Shown: positions 22,602-32,794, numbered from the stretch's first letter. The stretch: 64,000 nucleotides of DNA from Spongiibacter tropicus DSM 19543 (GCF_000420325.1 NZ_ATUS01000001.1:1430463-1494462), one strand, 5' to 3'. The notes: generated by a model from the letters alone, not told the origin. Numbers and translations: made by a program.

Positions 22602-25055
22602 ATGGCTCGCACACTCTCTCTTTTCAGGTTTTTCGGACTGCTGGCACTCATCGCCGCCAGCGGCGCCGTCATGGTATTTTGCGCGGCCTTCCTGTACATC
22701 GCCCCTCGCCTTCCCGAAGTCGAACAATTGCGCGACGTCCAACTCCAGACGCCGCTGCGCATCTACAGCCGCGACGGCAAGCTGATCGGCGAATTCGGCG
22801 AAAAACGCCGCTCCCCCATCAGCATAGTCGAAGTACCACAAACCTTTATCGACGCCTTCCTGGCTGCTGAAGATGACCGTTTTTACCAACACCGAGGCGT
22901 TGACGTAACCGGCCTGCTTCGCGCTGCCTCCCAACTGGTGACCACCGGAAGCATCCAAAGCGGCGGCTCCACCATCACCATGCAGGTTGCCAAGAATTAT
23001 TTCCTAAGTCAGGAGCGTACGTTTACCCGTAAATTTACGGAGATCTTTCTCGCTATTGAGATAGAGCGCCAACTCAGCAAGGGCGATATCCTTGAGCTGT
23101 ACCTGAACAAAATCTTCCTTGGCAACCACTCCTACGGTATCGAGGCCGCAGCTCAGACCTACTATGGCAAGTCGATCAAAGAGTTAAACCTGGCCCAGAT
23201 GGCAATGATTGCCGGACTGCCCAAGGCGCCCTCAGCCTATAATCCCATTGCCAACCCTGAACGCGCCCATATCCGCCGAGACTGGATTTTGCGCCGTATG
23301 CACGCCCTCGACTACATTGACGACGTGGACTATCAGGTTGCCATTAGCCAGCCGCTTACCGCTCGCCAGCACGGCACCCAGCTGGATCTCAACGCCGCGT
23401 ACGTTGCGGAAATGGTCCGCACCGAAATGCTTCGCCGCTATGGACGGGATGCCTACGAGGCAGGCTTTAGCGTGATCACCACAGTCGATAGCCGCCTGCA
23501 ATCCGCCGCCAAAACGGCCGTGCTCAATGGTGTTGTGGAGTACGACCAGCGCCACGGCTACCGCGGCCCCGAACAGCAGTGGAAAATCCCCACCCAGCTC
23601 GACGATGTCGCCAAAGAAAGCTTGCGCAAAAAACTGCAGGATGTCGGCAGTGTCGGCCCCTGGCACCCGGCACTGGTGTTGAGCATTGAGGACAAGCGCG
23701 CCGTCGTCATGCTCGCCACCGGCGACCAAACCACACTGGAGTGGGAGCAGGGCTTTGCAGGCACCGTGCGCTACATCAATGAAGATCGCCACACCTACGA
23801 AGCGGAAACTGTTGGCGAACTGATCGCAGCGGGAGACCTTATTCGCCTGCGCATGGGTGAGTCACCCCGCCGCTGGCAGTTCTCTCAAATCCCCGACATT
23901 CAGGGCGCGCTGGTCTCGCTGGATGCCGACTCGGGCGCCATTCTCAGCTTAGTCGGCGGCTACAGCTACCAGCGCAGCTCCTTCAACCGCGTCACCCAAG
24001 CCGCCCGCCAGCCCGGATCGGCATTCAAGCCCTTCATCTATACCGCCGCCCTCGACAAGGGCTTCACAGCGGCCAGCATCATCAATGACGCGCCGATCGT
24101 CTTCGACGACGCCTCACTAGGCGGAACCTGGCGCCCCAGCAACTCCAATGGTCAGTTCAACGGCCCGATGCGATTGCGCAAAGCGCTGTACCTGTCTCGC
24201 AACCTGGTCTCCATCCGCCTGCTTCGCGAGATGGGTATCAACTACGCCATCGACTATGTTTCGCGCTTCGGCTTCGACAGCAGCAAACTGCCCCGCGACC
24301 TGTCGCTCGCACTCGGAAGCCACTCGCTAACACCGCTGGATGTGGTCACCGGTTACGCCGTGTTCGCCAATGGCGGTTACAAAGTTTCACCCTACCTGAT
24401 CGAGCAGATTATCGACCGGGACGGCAACACGCTCTACCGCGCAGACCCCGTTATCGTTTGCCATGAATGCAACGAAGAAGACCTCGCAATGAGCGCCTTT
24501 GACGAAGCCGAATCCCTGGATGATCTCGACATCGACGATCTTACTGCCCCCGCCCGCAAAGCGGAGCGCGTAGTCGACGAAGAAGTGACCTTTCTGATCG
24601 ACAGTATTTTGAAAGATGTGATAACACGCGGCACCGGGGTGAAAGCCCGCAAGCTGGGCCGCAGCGACGCGGCGGGCAAAACCGGCACCACCAACGGCCC
24701 CACCGACGCTTGGTTTTCCGGCTACAGCAGCGGCGTAGTGACCTCGGCCTGGGTGGGTTTCGACCAGAACCAAAAACTGGGCCGCAGCGAATACGGCGGC
24801 TCGGTCGCCCTCCCGATCTGGGTGGATTATATGAGCGCGGCATTAAAAGACCGCGCAGAGCGCCACCTGAAGCAGCCCGACGGCATTATCTCGGTTCGCA
24901 TCGACCCAGAGACTGGCAAGCTGGCCGCGCCGGGGCAGAGCGATGCCATTTTTGAATACTTCCGCATCGATCGCGCGCCCAGTGAAGTCAGTAATGGCGG
25001 CAGCACCATCGGCCCCTATGACAGTGCCGATGGGGACGTTATCGAACTGTTCTGA
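22602..25055 (+). CDS. mrcA: Penicillin-binding protein 1A (bifunctional peptidoglycan synthase)
   Basis: 817 residues, also called ponA. An N-terminal membrane helix (residues about 8-33) is followed by the GT51 glycosyltransferase domain with its catalytic Glu in AAEDDRFYQHRGVD and the GGSTITMQVAKNYFL and KIFLGNHSYGIEAAA motifs. An OB-like insert comes next, then the transpeptidase with catalytic Ser in GSAFKPF (SxxK), SRN in YLSRNLVS and KTGTT in AAGKTGTTNGPTDAWF. It polymerises and cross-links peptidoglycan on the periplasmic face. It is divergent from pilM and convergent with radA. Confidence 0.96.
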   Translation: MARTLSLFRFFGLLALIAASGAVMVFCAAFLYIAPRLPEVEQLRDVQLQTPLRIYSRDGKLIGEFGEKRRSPISIVEVPQTFIDAFLAAEDDRFYQHRGVDVTGLLRAASQLVTTGSIQSGGSTITMQVAKNYFLSQERTFTRKFTEIFLAIEIERQLSKGDILELYLNKIFLGNHSYGIEAAAQTYYGKSIKELNLAQMAMIAGLPKAPSAYNPIANPERAHIRRDWILRRMHALDYIDDVDYQVAISQPLTARQHGTQLDLNAAYVAEMVRTEMLRRYGRDAYEAGFSVITTVDSRLQSAAKTAVLNGVVEYDQRHGYRGPEQQWKIPTQLDDVAKESLRKKLQDVGSVGPWHPALVLSIEDKRAVVMLATGDQTTLEWEQGFAGTVRYINEDRHTYEAETVGELIAAGDLIRLRMGESPRRWQFSQIPDIQGALVSLDADSGAILSLVGGYSYQRSSFNRVTQAARQPGSAFKPFIYTAALDKGFTAASIINDAPIVFDDASLGGTWRPSNSNGQFNGPMRLRKALYLSRNLVSIRLLREMGINYAIDYVSRFGFDSSKLPRDLSLALGSHSLTPLDVVTGYAVFANGGYKVSPYLIEQIIDRDGNTLYRADPVIVCHECNEEDLAMSAFDEAESLDDLDIDDLTAPARKAERVVDEEVTFLIDSILKDVITRGTGVKARKLGRSDAAGKTGTTNGPTDAWFSGYSSGVVTSAWVGFDQNQKLGRSEYGGSVALPIWVDYMSAALKDRAERHLKQPDGIISVRIDPETGKLAAPGQSDAIFEYFRIDRAPSEVSNGGSTIGPYDSADGDVIELF

Positions 25056-25074
25056 CAGATCGACGCTAAATATC

Positions 25075-25094
25075 GAGGCGCCCTACAGCGCCTC
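25075..25094. terminator. Hairpin between ponA and radA
   Basis: GAGGCGC (25075-25081) and GCGCCTC (25088-25094) form a perfect seven-base-pair hairpin, six-base loop, in the short gap between the convergent genes and overlapping the last radA codons. T-runs are lacking, so its terminator role is tentative. Confidence 0.4.
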
Positions 25095-26447
25095 AATGGC
25101 TTCAGCCAAGGTGCTCACGGCAATCACGCTCATCCCCATATCACTGCGGGGCGCATTGCCCTTGGGCACAATCGCCCGGGTAAAACCGTGCTTCCGGGCC
25201 TCCTGCAGGCGCTCCTGACCACTCGGCACCGGGCGAATCTCGCCCGACAGCCCCACTTCGCCAAACACCACCAGATCATCCGGCAGTGGCCGGTCACGAA
25301 AGCTCGACACAATGGCAAACAGCAGCGCCAGATCGGCACCAGTTTCCAGCACTTTCACGCCACCGACCACGTTCACGAACACATCCTGATCACCGAGCTG
25401 CAAGCCGCCGTGGCGATGCAACACGGCCAGCAGCATGGCCAGCCGGTTCTGCTCCATACCCACCGCGACGCGACGCGGATTACCGTAATTACTCTCGTCC
25501 ACCAGCGCCTGAATTTCCACCAGCAGCGGACGCGTGCCCTCCCAGACCACCATCACCACACTGCCCGACGCCTGCACATCACTGCGGTTTAGAAAAATCG
25601 CCGAAGGGTTACGGACTTCCTTCAAGCCCTGCTCTGTCATCGCGAAGACACCCAGCTCATTCACCGCGCCAAAGCGGTTTTTATGGCCGCGCAGAGTCCG
25701 ATAGCGGCTGTCACTGCCGCCTTCGAACATGATTGAACAGTCGATGATATGTTCCAGCACCTTGGGCCCGGCAAGTGCGCCGTCCTTGGTCACATGCCCC
25801 ACCATAATCAGCACGGTATTGCTCTGTTTGGCAAAGCGGGTCAACGCGGCGGCACATTCGCGCACCTGCGAAACACTGCCAGGCGCCGAACTCACCTGCT
25901 CGCTGTGCAGGACCTGGATCGAATCCACAACCATCAGCGCGGGTTGGTAACGGGCCGCCTGAGCCAGAATCGCCTCAAGACTGGTCTCCGAATACAACTG
26001 CAGATCATCCGCTTGCAGACCGAGACGCCGCGCTCGCATCGCCACCTGTTGCAGCGACTCCTCACCCGTCACATACAGGCAACGCCGATCGGCAGCTAAC
26101 TGGCAGAGGACCTGAAGCAGCAAGGTACTTTTCCCCGCCCCCGGATGCCCGCCCAGCAGCACCGCCGAGCCCGGGACGTAGCCACCACCCAGCACCCGGT
26201 CCAGCTCGGCAAAGCCACTGGCAATACGAGGTAGATCTTCAATTTGCACCGACGCCAACGCCTGCAACTCTCCCACGGCCCCGGCATAGCCCTGTTTGCG
26301 AGCGGCTCCCGACCCACTGCTTGGCGACGCCCCCAGCCGAACTTCTACCAAGGTATTCCATGCGCCACAATCCTGGCACTGGCCCTGCCACTTGCTATGG
26401 TCGGAACCACAGTCGTTGCAAACATAGGCGATTTTACTTTTTGCCAT
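25083..26447 (-). CDS. radA: DNA repair protein RadA
   Basis: 454 residues. A C4 zinc finger opens the protein (CNDCGSDHSKWQGQCQDCG). The RecA-like ATPase follows with Walker A GGHPGAGKSTLL and the RadA-specific KNRFG motif (GHKNRFGAVNELGVF). The C-terminal Lon-protease-like domain (DVFVNVVGGVKVLETGADLA) lacks a catalytic role. It promotes branch migration in recombination and, in several bacteria, works as a DnaB-type helicase at D-loops. It is divergent from the dopC-like gene. Confidence 0.97.
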   Translation of the reverse strand: MAKSKIAYVCNDCGSDHSKWQGQCQDCGAWNTLVEVRLGASPSSGSGAARKQGYAGAVGELQALASVQIEDLPRIASGFAELDRVLGGGYVPGSAVLLGGHPGAGKSTLLLQVLCQLAADRRCLYVTGEESLQQVAMRARRLGLQADDLQLYSETSLEAILAQAARYQPALMVVDSIQVLHSEQVSSAPGSVSQVRECAAALTRFAKQSNTVLIMVGHVTKDGALAGPKVLEHIIDCSIMFEGGSDSRYRTLRGHKNRFGAVNELGVFAMTEQGLKEVRNPSAIFLNRSDVQASGSVVMVVWEGTRPLLVEIQALVDESNYGNPRRVAVGMEQNRLAMLLAVLHRHGGLQLGDQDVFVNVVGGVKVLETGADLALLFAIVSSFRDRPLPDDLVVFGEVGLSGEIRPVPSGQERLQEARKHGFTRAIVPKGNAPRSDMGMSVIAVSTLAEAIEAL

Positions 26448-26525
26448 ACGGCCTCACTCCACTGCGCTGCTGACAGACCGGGCGGCAAGCCCGTACAATG
26501 CTCTGCCAAGCGAGGATTCTGTTTA

Positions 26526-27659
26526 ATGTCGGCGCCACTGCTCGAAAGACCGCTACTTGTCTCCCCCACCCTGGCCGCAACCATTGGCCTGGAGTGCGCG
26601 CTGCTGTATCAACTGCTGATCGAATGGCAACCCCTGCTTGAAGCCCGCCCCCGCCAGGGGCAAGACTGGTATCTGCTTGACCGAGAGCGCCTACAGGCAC
26701 AGCTGCCTTTCTGGCAGCCCAGAGACATCGACCGGATATTCCAGCAGCTCCATGATCAGGGGCTCATTATTATCGGCAGCGCCCTGATCAGCAACGCCCG
26801 CAATCTGCGATTGGCCTTTCCAGGACGCGAAGCCGCGCCGTCAACATCTGCACAACAAGCCCCGGCATCGCCTCCGGCAACAGCACCATCGCGCGCCAGC
26901 AGCCCCGTTCCCGGCAAACAATGTATCAGCGCCGACTGGCAGCCCGACCCGGCCGCACTGGAATATTTGCAGCGCTTCAGCCGCATTCCTTCGACCTTTA
27001 TTGACGCCTGCCTGCCGGAGTTTATTGCCCACTACCGCGAGAGCGGCGAGGCACGAAGTTCCTGGAGCAGCACCTTCAGCCAGTTTGTCAGCCGTCGCTG
27101 GAAAAAACAGCAGTATCAGGAAATTGAACAGGCCCGGGAGCAGGTACTCGACAACGACTGGCGACCCAGCCAGGACGCCTGGGAAATTCTGCTGCGCGAC
27201 GGTATCAGCCAGCACTTTATTGAAGACGCCCTGCCGGAATTCATTCTCTATTGGCGGGAACGCGGCACCGCTGACAGCAACTGGAACTCGCGTTTTTTGC
27301 AGCATATTCGCCTGCAGTGGGCGCGCTACACCAATGCGGTCAGCCACGAACAGGCCTTTGTGCCGATCAGCTCGCAATGGCAACCCAGTCCCGAGGTGTT
27401 TGAAATTCTGCAAATGGCCAAGATCGACACCGATTTTGCCCGCCGCCAAATTCCCGAATTTATTCTCTACTGGCGCGACAGCGGCCAGCCGCAGCGCTCC
27501 TGGAATACAAAATTCCTGCAGCATGTAAAATACCGCTGGGCACACAGTCACCAACTGGACAAACACGATGCGCGACAGCAACAAGCTCCTGGAGCAGGCC
27601 AAGCAGCAACTGGCTTCATCGCCAAACACACCGACCGCAGCTGGGCAGACGGGCTCTGA
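26526..27659 (+). CDS. Primosomal DnaT/lambda-O-like replication protein with three tandem DnaT domains (DopC-like)
   Basis: 377 residues from the ATG at 26526, preceded by GAGG; the open frame runs further upstream but without family similarity. Residues 1-100 look like a winged-helix domain (LLVSPTLAATIGLECALLYQ, WQPRDIDRIFQQLHDQGLI). A Pro/Ala/Ser linker follows (about 101-135). Then come three copies of a roughly 55-residue module, at 137-192, 211-265 and 284-338, each with the pattern W-x-P, LPEFI-x-YWR, a W-N/S core and a final RW or QW. This module is the DnaT C-terminal DNA-binding domain. With the lambda-P-like gene behind it, the best guess is the domesticated phage-derived loader partner called DopC in the literature. 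Overlap with the next gene is 92 bases in another frame. Confidence 0.65.
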   Translation: MSAPLLERPLLVSPTLAATIGLECALLYQLLIEWQPLLEARPRQGQDWYLLDRERLQAQLPFWQPRDIDRIFQQLHDQGLIIIGSALISNARNLRLAFPGREAAPSTSAQQAPASPPATAPSRASSPVPGKQCISADWQPDPAALEYLQRFSRIPSTFIDACLPEFIAHYRESGEARSSWSSTFSQFVSRRWKKQQYQEIEQAREQVLDNDWRPSQDAWEILLRDGISQHFIEDALPEFILYWRERGTADSNWNSRFLQHIRLQWARYTNAVSHEQAFVPISSQWQPSPEVFEILQMAKIDTDFARRQIPEFILYWRDSGQPQRSWNTKFLQHVKYRWAHSHQLDKHDARQQQAPGAGQAATGFIAKHTDRSWADGL

Positions 27660-28242
27660 GCAGCGCCCCATGCCTGACAAAGATGCCGTCATTGACGCCA
27701 TTAACCGCATGTTCGCGGAGTTTGAGCTGGTCTACCACAACCAGTACAACAAGGCCTTCGCCACCGCTGAAAAGCTGTCCTACGCCAAAAAACTGTGGTT
27801 CAGCAACCTCTGCCATATTCCGCCAGAGCAGATTACCGCCGCCTGTCACCGCGCCATTCGCGAGTCCGAATTCCTGCCAACGATCAAGGGCATTCTGAAA
27901 TACTGCGAACCCGACGATACCGCGCTTGGACTGCCCGACGCCCACAGCGCCTACGTGGAAGCTTGCCGCGCAGCCTCACCCAAGAATGAACAGCACTGGT
28001 CGCACCCGGCGGTCTATCACGCGGGCAAGCAGAGCGACTGGTATTTCCTGGCTAACAACACCGAACAGCAGGCCTTCCCCATTTTTCGCCGCCACTACCT
28101 CGCCCTGTGCGAGCGGGTGCGCGAAGGCGAAGCGCTGGCCCCGCCGCAGCCCGAAGCCCTTCCCAAGCCCGACCCCAAGCCACTGCCCGCCGAGGAGCAA
28201 CGCCGCCGTATGCGGGAGCTGCGCAGCAAACTGGATATCTGA
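27568..28242 (+). CDS. Lambda-P-like replicative helicase loader (DopE-like)
   Basis: 224 residues from the ATG at 27568; an internal ATG at 27670, just after the upstream stop, would give 190 residues. The core (about 38-115: [52 protein letters not shown]) follows the phage lambda P pattern: a helix ending in a large aromatic, a W about 20 residues on, a basic helix and a final FLP-x5-[FI]-x2-[WY]C. Lambda P carries DnaB to the origin. Chromosomal relatives in Gammaproteobacteria that lack DnaC and DciA have been named DopE. The C-terminal tail is Pro-rich then charged. Confidence 0.65.
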   Translation: MRDSNKLLEQAKQQLASSPNTPTAAGQTGSEQRPMPDKDAVIDAINRMFAEFELVYHNQYNKAFATAEKLSYAKKLWFSNLCHIPPEQITAACHRAIRESEFLPTIKGILKYCEPDDTALGLPDAHSAYVEACRAASPKNEQHWSHPAVYHAGKQSDWYFLANNTEQQAFPIFRRHYLALCERVREGEALAPPQPEALPKPDPKPLPAEEQRRRMRELRSKLDI

Positions 28243-28328
28243 TACACAGCCGTGCAGCGGGCGGCAACAGCGGATACAATAGCGCAGCCCCGAACAAGCA
28301 ACCCCAATTCAGCCCCGTGGAACGCACT

Positions 28329-29078
28329 ATGGCAGACAATAAAACCACCCATTTCGGCTTCAGAACCGTCGACCAGAAAGACAAAGTCAAAATGGTTGCC
28401 GGCGTATTCCACTCCGTCGCGGGCAAATACGACCTGATGAACGACCTGATGTCGGGCGGCATCCACCGTTTGTGGAAACGTTTCACCATCGAACTGTCAG
28501 GCGTGCGCAGCGGCAATGCCGTCCTCGACATCGCCGGCGGCACCGGCGACCTCGCCGCCAAATTCAGCCGTATTGTCGGCGCCGAAGGCAAGGTTGTACT
28601 GGCCGACATTAACGATTCCATGCTGCAAGTGGGCCGCGAGAAGCTGACCAACCAGGGCATCGTCGGCAACATTGAGTACGTGCAGGCCAACGCCGAGTGC
28701 CTGCCCTTCCCTGACAACAGCTTTGACTGCATCACCATCGCCTTCGGGCTGCGCAACGTCACCGACAAAGACGCCGCGCTGCGCTCCATGCTAAGAGTGC
28801 TCAAGCCCGGCGGCCGACTGCTGGTACTGGAGTTTTCCAAACCCAAAAGCGAATTGCTGAGCAAGGTCTACGATCGCTACTCCTTCGACGTGCTGCCCCG
28901 TATGGGACAACTGATCACCAACGATGCCGAGAGCTACCGCTACCTCGCCGAGAGTATTCGCATGCACCCCGACCAGGACACGCTCAAAAGCATGATGGAA
29001 GAAGCTGGCTTCACTGAGGTTCGCTACCACAACATGACGGGCGGCATCGTGGCCGTGCACCGGGGCGTGAAGCCGTGA
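28329..29078 (+). CDS. ubiE: Ubiquinone/menaquinone C-methyltransferase UbiE
   Basis: 249 residues from the ATG of [19 protein letters not shown], the conserved start. It adds the C2 methyl group during ubiquinone (and menaquinone) synthesis using SAM. The [20 protein letters not shown] signature, the SAM-binding [15 protein letters not shown], the second signature [20 protein letters not shown] and the end [12 protein letters not shown] are visible. It is the first gene of ubiE-ubiJ-ubiB. Confidence 0.97.
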   Translation: MADNKTTHFGFRTVDQKDKVKMVAGVFHSVAGKYDLMNDLMSGGIHRLWKRFTIELSGVRSGNAVLDIAGGTGDLAAKFSRIVGAEGKVVLADINDSMLQVGREKLTNQGIVGNIEYVQANAECLPFPDNSFDCITIAFGLRNVTDKDAALRSMLRVLKPGGRLLVLEFSKPKSELLSKVYDRYSFDVLPRMGQLITNDAESYRYLAESIRMHPDQDTLKSMMEEAGFTEVRYHNMTGGIVAVHRGVKP

Positions 29079-29704
29079 TTCCCCCCATGCTCAGCAGCGC
29101 CGCATTAGCCGGGCTGGAGGACAGTGTGAACCGTGCACTGCGCCTCGACCCGCGCAGCGCCGCACGCCTGCTTGAGCTGGATGGTGAGTGCTTCGCCCTG
29201 CACTTGCAGGAACCCGATTTGAACCTTGGACTAAGCGTCGCGGGCGACCGCCTGCGTCTGATGCTGACCCCACCGGAAAACCCCAGCACCGCCCTGCGTG
29301 GCCGGTGGAGCGAATTCGCCGCCGTCGCTACCGCCAACGACCCTGCCGCCGCGCTAATCAATGGCGATATTCAGGTCAGCGGCGATACCGCGCCGTTGCT
29401 GGCGCTGCGAAAATTGCTATCAGAACTTGAGCTGGACTGGGAGCAACCGCTGGCTGACGCCTTTGGCGATGTGGCGGCCCATCAGATAGGACGCGGCCTG
29501 CGCGCAGGCCAGAAATGGCTGCAGAACACTGGCCGCAATCTGCGCCGCCAGCTCGGCGATTTTTTGCTCGAAGAAAGCCGCTTGTTGCCCCACCCCATAC
29601 AGGCGGAAGCCTTTTACCGCGATATCGATGAGCTCAACGCCCGCAGCGAACGCCTGGAAGCCCGTATCCGGCGCCTGCGGCAGAAGTGCCAGCGGCCGCA
29701 ATAA
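29075..29704 (+). CDS. ubiJ: Ubiquinone biosynthesis accessory factor UbiJ (SCP2 domain)
   Basis: 209 residues from a GTG that overlaps the ubiE stop (GTGA), so the two are translationally coupled. It contains an SCP2 lipid-binding fold ([37 protein letters not shown]) and ends in a coiled coil ([20 protein letters not shown]). UbiJ binds ubiquinone intermediates and organises the soluble Ubi complex. The position between ubiE and ubiB is diagnostic. Confidence 0.92.
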   Translation: MIPPMLSSAALAGLEDSVNRALRLDPRSAARLLELDGECFALHLQEPDLNLGLSVAGDRLRLMLTPPENPSTALRGRWSEFAAVATANDPAAALINGDIQVSGDTAPLLALRKLLSELELDWEQPLADAFGDVAAHQIGRGLRAGQKWLQNTGRNLRRQLGDFLLEESRLLPHPIQAEAFYRDIDELNARSERLEARIRRLRQKCQRPQ

Positions 29705-29718
29705 ACAAGGATCACACT

Positions 29719-31347
29719 ATGGGCCTGCGACGGCTGCTCGCCATTCTGATGATTATCTGCCGCTATCGCCTGGATCAGCTCATACCGATCGAGCAGCTAC
29801 CCTGGCGGGCGCGCCTGCTCGCCAGGCTTGGGCCTTGGCGCCTGTTCCCCACACCCTCGCTCAGCCGGGGGGAGCGGCTGCGGCTGGCGCTGGAATCCCT
29901 TGGCCCAATCTTCATCAAGTTTGGTCAGCTGCTGTCTACTCGCCGCGACCTGCTGCCCCCCGATATCGCAGACGAACTGGCCCATTTGCAGGACCGCGTC
30001 CCCCCATTTCCCAGCACCGTGGCCGTCGGCGTCATCGAAAAGGCACTAGGGCAAGGTGTCGACGAGCTGTTCGATAACTTCCAGCGCGAGGCCCTGGCTT
30101 CTGCCTCGATTGCTCAGGTCCACTGCGCCACGCTGAAAACCGGGCAAGACGTGGTCGTCAAGGTGGTTCGCCCGGGCATTGAGCGCACCATCGGCGAAGA
30201 CATCCGGCTGATGCAGAGCATCGCACGTCTGGTAAAGCGCCACCTGCCTGATGGCCGACGCCTCCGCCCCGAAGAAGTGGTGGAAGACTACCGTCACACC
30301 ATCTACGACGAGCTTGACCTGCAACGCGAAGGCGCCAACACCTCGCAACTGCGCCGCAACTTTGCCAACTCCGACATCCTCTACGTTCCCGAGGTGCACT
30401 GGGACTATACGCGCCGCAATGTACTGGTGATTGAGCGCATTCATGGCATCCCCGTCACCGACGTCGAAACCCTGAAAGCTCAGGGCACCGACATGAAAAA
30501 GCTCGCTGAACGCGGCGTGGAAATCTTCTTCACCCAGGTATTCCGCGACAGCTTTTTCCACGCCGACATGCACCCGGGGAATATTTTTGTGGCCGAGGGG
30601 CGGCCCAATTCGCCCCAGTACATCGCTATCGACTGCGCCATCATCGGCAGCCTCAGCGATTTCGACCAGTACTATCTGGCCCGCAACCTGCTCGCCATCT
30701 TTCAGCGTAACTACCGCGAGGTGGCCGAGTTGCACGTTGAATGCGGCTGGGTGCCCCCCACCACCAAAGTGCACGAATTTGAAGCCGCCATTCGCAGTGT
30801 CAGCGAACCGATTTTTGAGAAGCCTCTGGCCGACATCTCCTTTGGGCAATTGCTGATTTACCTGTTCCAGACCGCGCGCCGCTTTGACATGGAAGTACAG
30901 CCATCGCTGGTACTGCTGCAGAAGACCCTGCTGAATATTGAAGGACTGGGGCGCCAGCTCTATCCGCAACTCGACCTCTGGTCGACTGCCATGCCCTTTC
31001 TGGAGCGCTGGATACGTGATCGCTATTCGCCCCAGACCATGCTCAAGCGCGTCAGCCATCGACTTCCAGGCTGGCTGGAACAACTGCCGCAACTTCCGGA
31101 AACGCTGCTGGAGCGTCCTTCTCCCCATAGCAGCGAAAACGAATTACTGCGCCTGCAGTTGCAGCAGGTCGAGCAGGAGAGCCAGCAACGGCAACGTCGC
31201 CATCGCAACCTGGGCTTGGGCTTATTCGCCATCGGCGCCGCCTATGTTGCCGCCAGCCCGACGGCCCAGCAAAGCCTCACTCAACTGCCCGCCGGCAGTA
31301 TCGCTCTCGCTGTCGTCGCATTGTATTTTTTTATTCGCGCCCGCTGA
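29719..31347 (+). CDS. ubiB: Ubiquinone biosynthesis protein kinase-like UbiB
   Basis: 542 residues from the ATG preceded by AAGGA. It is an atypical protein-kinase-like ATPase that assists membrane extraction of ubiquinone precursors. The KxGQ motif is in [17 protein letters not shown], the Ala-rich nucleotide loop in [11 protein letters not shown], and the catalytic-loop equivalent in [12 protein letters not shown]. Two C-terminal hydrophobic segments ([29 protein letters not shown]) anchor it in the inner membrane. Confidence 0.97.
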   Translation: MGLRRLLAILMIICRYRLDQLIPIEQLPWRARLLARLGPWRLFPTPSLSRGERLRLALESLGPIFIKFGQLLSTRRDLLPPDIADELAHLQDRVPPFPSTVAVGVIEKALGQGVDELFDNFQREALASASIAQVHCATLKTGQDVVVKVVRPGIERTIGEDIRLMQSIARLVKRHLPDGRRLRPEEVVEDYRHTIYDELDLQREGANTSQLRRNFANSDILYVPEVHWDYTRRNVLVIERIHGIPVTDVETLKAQGTDMKKLAERGVEIFFTQVFRDSFFHADMHPGNIFVAEGRPNSPQYIAIDCAIIGSLSDFDQYYLARNLLAIFQRNYREVAELHVECGWVPPTTKVHEFEAAIRSVSEPIFEKPLADISFGQLLIYLFQTARRFDMEVQPSLVLLQKTLLNIEGLGRQLYPQLDLWSTAMPFLERWIRDRYSPQTMLKRVSHRLPGWLEQLPQLPETLLERPSPHSSENELLRLQLQQVEQESQQRQRRHRNLGLGLFAIGAAYVAASPTAQQSLTQLPAGSIALAVVALYFFIRAR

Positions 31348-31385
31348 GGTAAAGTAAGCACCCCTCGACGCTAAGGGATAGAATC

Positions 31386-31787
31386 ATGACCTCGCCCGCA
31401 GACGTGCAGTGGCTGGACGAAGTAAAGTGGAATAACGACGGCCTGGTGGCCGCCATTGCGCAGGATGTGCACAGCGGCCGCGTATTGATGATGGCCTGGA
31501 TGAACCCGGAATCCCTGCAGCTGAGCGTTGCCGAGGGCCGCGCCGTCTACTGGTCTCGCTCTCGCCAGGCTCTGTGGCGCAAAGGCGAGAGTTCCGGCCA
31601 TGTGCAGACCCTGCATGACATTGCACTGGACTGCGATGGCGACGCGCTGCTGCTGCAGGTCGAGCAGATCGGCGACATCGCCTGCCACACCGGGCGCCAA
31701 AGCTGTTTTTATCGCGGCCTGCAGGATGGCCAGTGGCAAACGCGGGAAGCCGTTATCAAAGACCCCGCCAGTATTTACAGCAAGTGA
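31386..31787 (+). CDS. hisI: Phosphoribosyl-AMP cyclohydrolase
   Basis: 133 residues. It catalyses the third step of histidine synthesis. [19 protein letters not shown] is the family signature, and the metal-binding DCDGDALLL and [11 protein letters not shown] motifs (conserved Asp and Cys) are present. It is unfused to hisE, unlike the bifunctional enterobacterial HisIE, and lies four bases upstream of it. Confidence 0.97.
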   Translation: MTSPADVQWLDEVKWNNDGLVAAIAQDVHSGRVLMMAWMNPESLQLSVAEGRAVYWSRSRQALWRKGESSGHVQTLHDIALDCDGDALLLQVEQIGDIACHTGRQSCFYRGLQDGQWQTREAVIKDPASIYSK

Positions 31788-31791
31788 TCGT

Positions 31792-32139
31792 ATGAGTAAC
31801 TCTTCCGCCCTACTGGAGCAACTGGACGCCGTCCTCGCCGAGCGCAAAAACGCTGACGCCGACAGCTCTTATGTCGCCAGCCTGTACCATAAAGGGCTGA
31901 ACAAGATTCTCGAAAAAGTCGGCGAAGAAGCCGTGGAAACGGTTCTTGCTGCCAAAGATGCTGAACACAGCGGCGAGCTGTCCGACGTCATTTACGAAAC
32001 CGCAGACCTGTGGTTTCACAGCATGGTAATGTTGCAGCAGCTCGGCGCAGACCATCGCGATGTAATCAACGAATTAGCGCGCCGCTTCGGGCTTTCCGGC
32101 CACGAAGAGAAAGCGCAACGCAACAAGAACAACACATAG
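31792..32139 (+). CDS. hisE: Phosphoribosyl-ATP pyrophosphatase
   Basis: 115 residues from the ATG four bases after hisI. It catalyses the second step of histidine synthesis. The all-alpha NTP-pyrophosphohydrolase motifs [14 protein letters not shown] and the metal-site region [19 protein letters not shown] are clear. It ends ten bases before tatA; hisI-hisE-tatABC in one direction is the Pseudomonas-type order. Confidence 0.96.
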   Translation: MSNSSALLEQLDAVLAERKNADADSSYVASLYHKGLNKILEKVGEEAVETVLAAKDAEHSGELSDVIYETADLWFHSMVMLQQLGADHRDVINELARRFGLSGHEEKAQRNKNNT

Positions 32140-32149
32140 AGGAAATGTC

Positions 32150-32380
32150 ATGGGACTTGGTGGAATTAGTATCTGGCAACTGCTGATCATTCTCGCAATC
32201 GTTGTGCTGCTGTTCGGCACAAAGAAACTGAAGAACATCGGCAGCGACCTCGGCGGTGCCGTCAAAGGCTTCAAAGACAGCCTGGACGGTGAAGACAAGG
32301 CCAAGAATATCGAGCAGCAGGAAAGCGCGGAAGGCGAAAAGACCGAAGCCGACACGCAGCAAAAGAACGAGTCTCGCTAA
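32150..32380 (+). CDS. tatA: Sec-independent translocase subunit TatA
   Basis: 76 residues. A single N-terminal membrane helix ([17 protein letters not shown]) and the [14 protein letters not shown] amphipathic hinge are characteristic. The charged C-terminal tail is cytoplasmic. TatA oligomerises to pass folded, often cofactor-bearing, proteins across the inner membrane. AGAGGAAA precedes the ATG. Confidence 0.96.
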   Translation: MGLGGISIWQLLIILAIVVLLFGTKKLKNIGSDLGGAVKGFKDSLDGEDKAKNIEQQESAEGEKTEADTQQKNESR

Positions 32381-32383
32381 TCC

Positions 32384-32794
32384 ATGTTCGATATCGGTTT
32401 CGCTGAACTGCTGCTGATAGCCGTTGTCGGCCTGCTGGTGATCGGCCCGGAGCGCCTGCCCAGTGCTATTCGCACGACCAGCCTCTGGCTGGGGCGCCTG
32501 CGCCGCAGCTTCTCCAGCATGAAGCAGGAAATCGAACGGGAAATCGGCGCCGACGAAATCCGGCGCCAGCTCCATAATGAATCGGTGATGGCCTCGCTGA
32601 ACGAGAGCAAAGACAAGCTTCAAGGCAATCTGAACGCCGCCAGTGACGAGCTTCGTCTTCTGGAACAGCGGCTCAGCCCATCAAGCGACACGCCCAACCA
32701 AGAGGAAGAAGCCGCCCCCTCCGACGCGCTTCCTGATTCGGATACCCCACCGAGTGACACTCCTTCGGAAGAGAGTAGCAGTAAGCCCTCATGA
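32384..32794 (+). CDS. tatB: Sec-independent translocase subunit TatB
   Basis: 136 residues. [20 protein letters not shown] with the conserved Glu in the membrane helix and the following GPERLP hinge identifies TatB. A long amphipathic helix follows, then an acidic, Ser/Pro-rich tail. It forms the substrate receptor with TatC. It starts four bases after tatA and overlaps tatC by four bases (ATGA). Confidence 0.96.
   Translation: MFDIGFAELLLIAVVGLLVIGPERLPSAIRTTSLWLGRLRRSFSSMKQEIEREIGADEIRRQLHNESVMASLNESKDKLQGNLNAASDELRLLEQRLSPSSDTPNQEEEAAPSDALPDSDTPPSDTPSEESSSKPS

Noticed and set aside
26526-28242. Prophage remnant explanation for the DnaT-like/lambda-P-like genes
   Set aside because: No integrase, repressor, structural genes, attachment-site repeats or base-composition shift are visible; both neighbours are conserved housekeeping genes.
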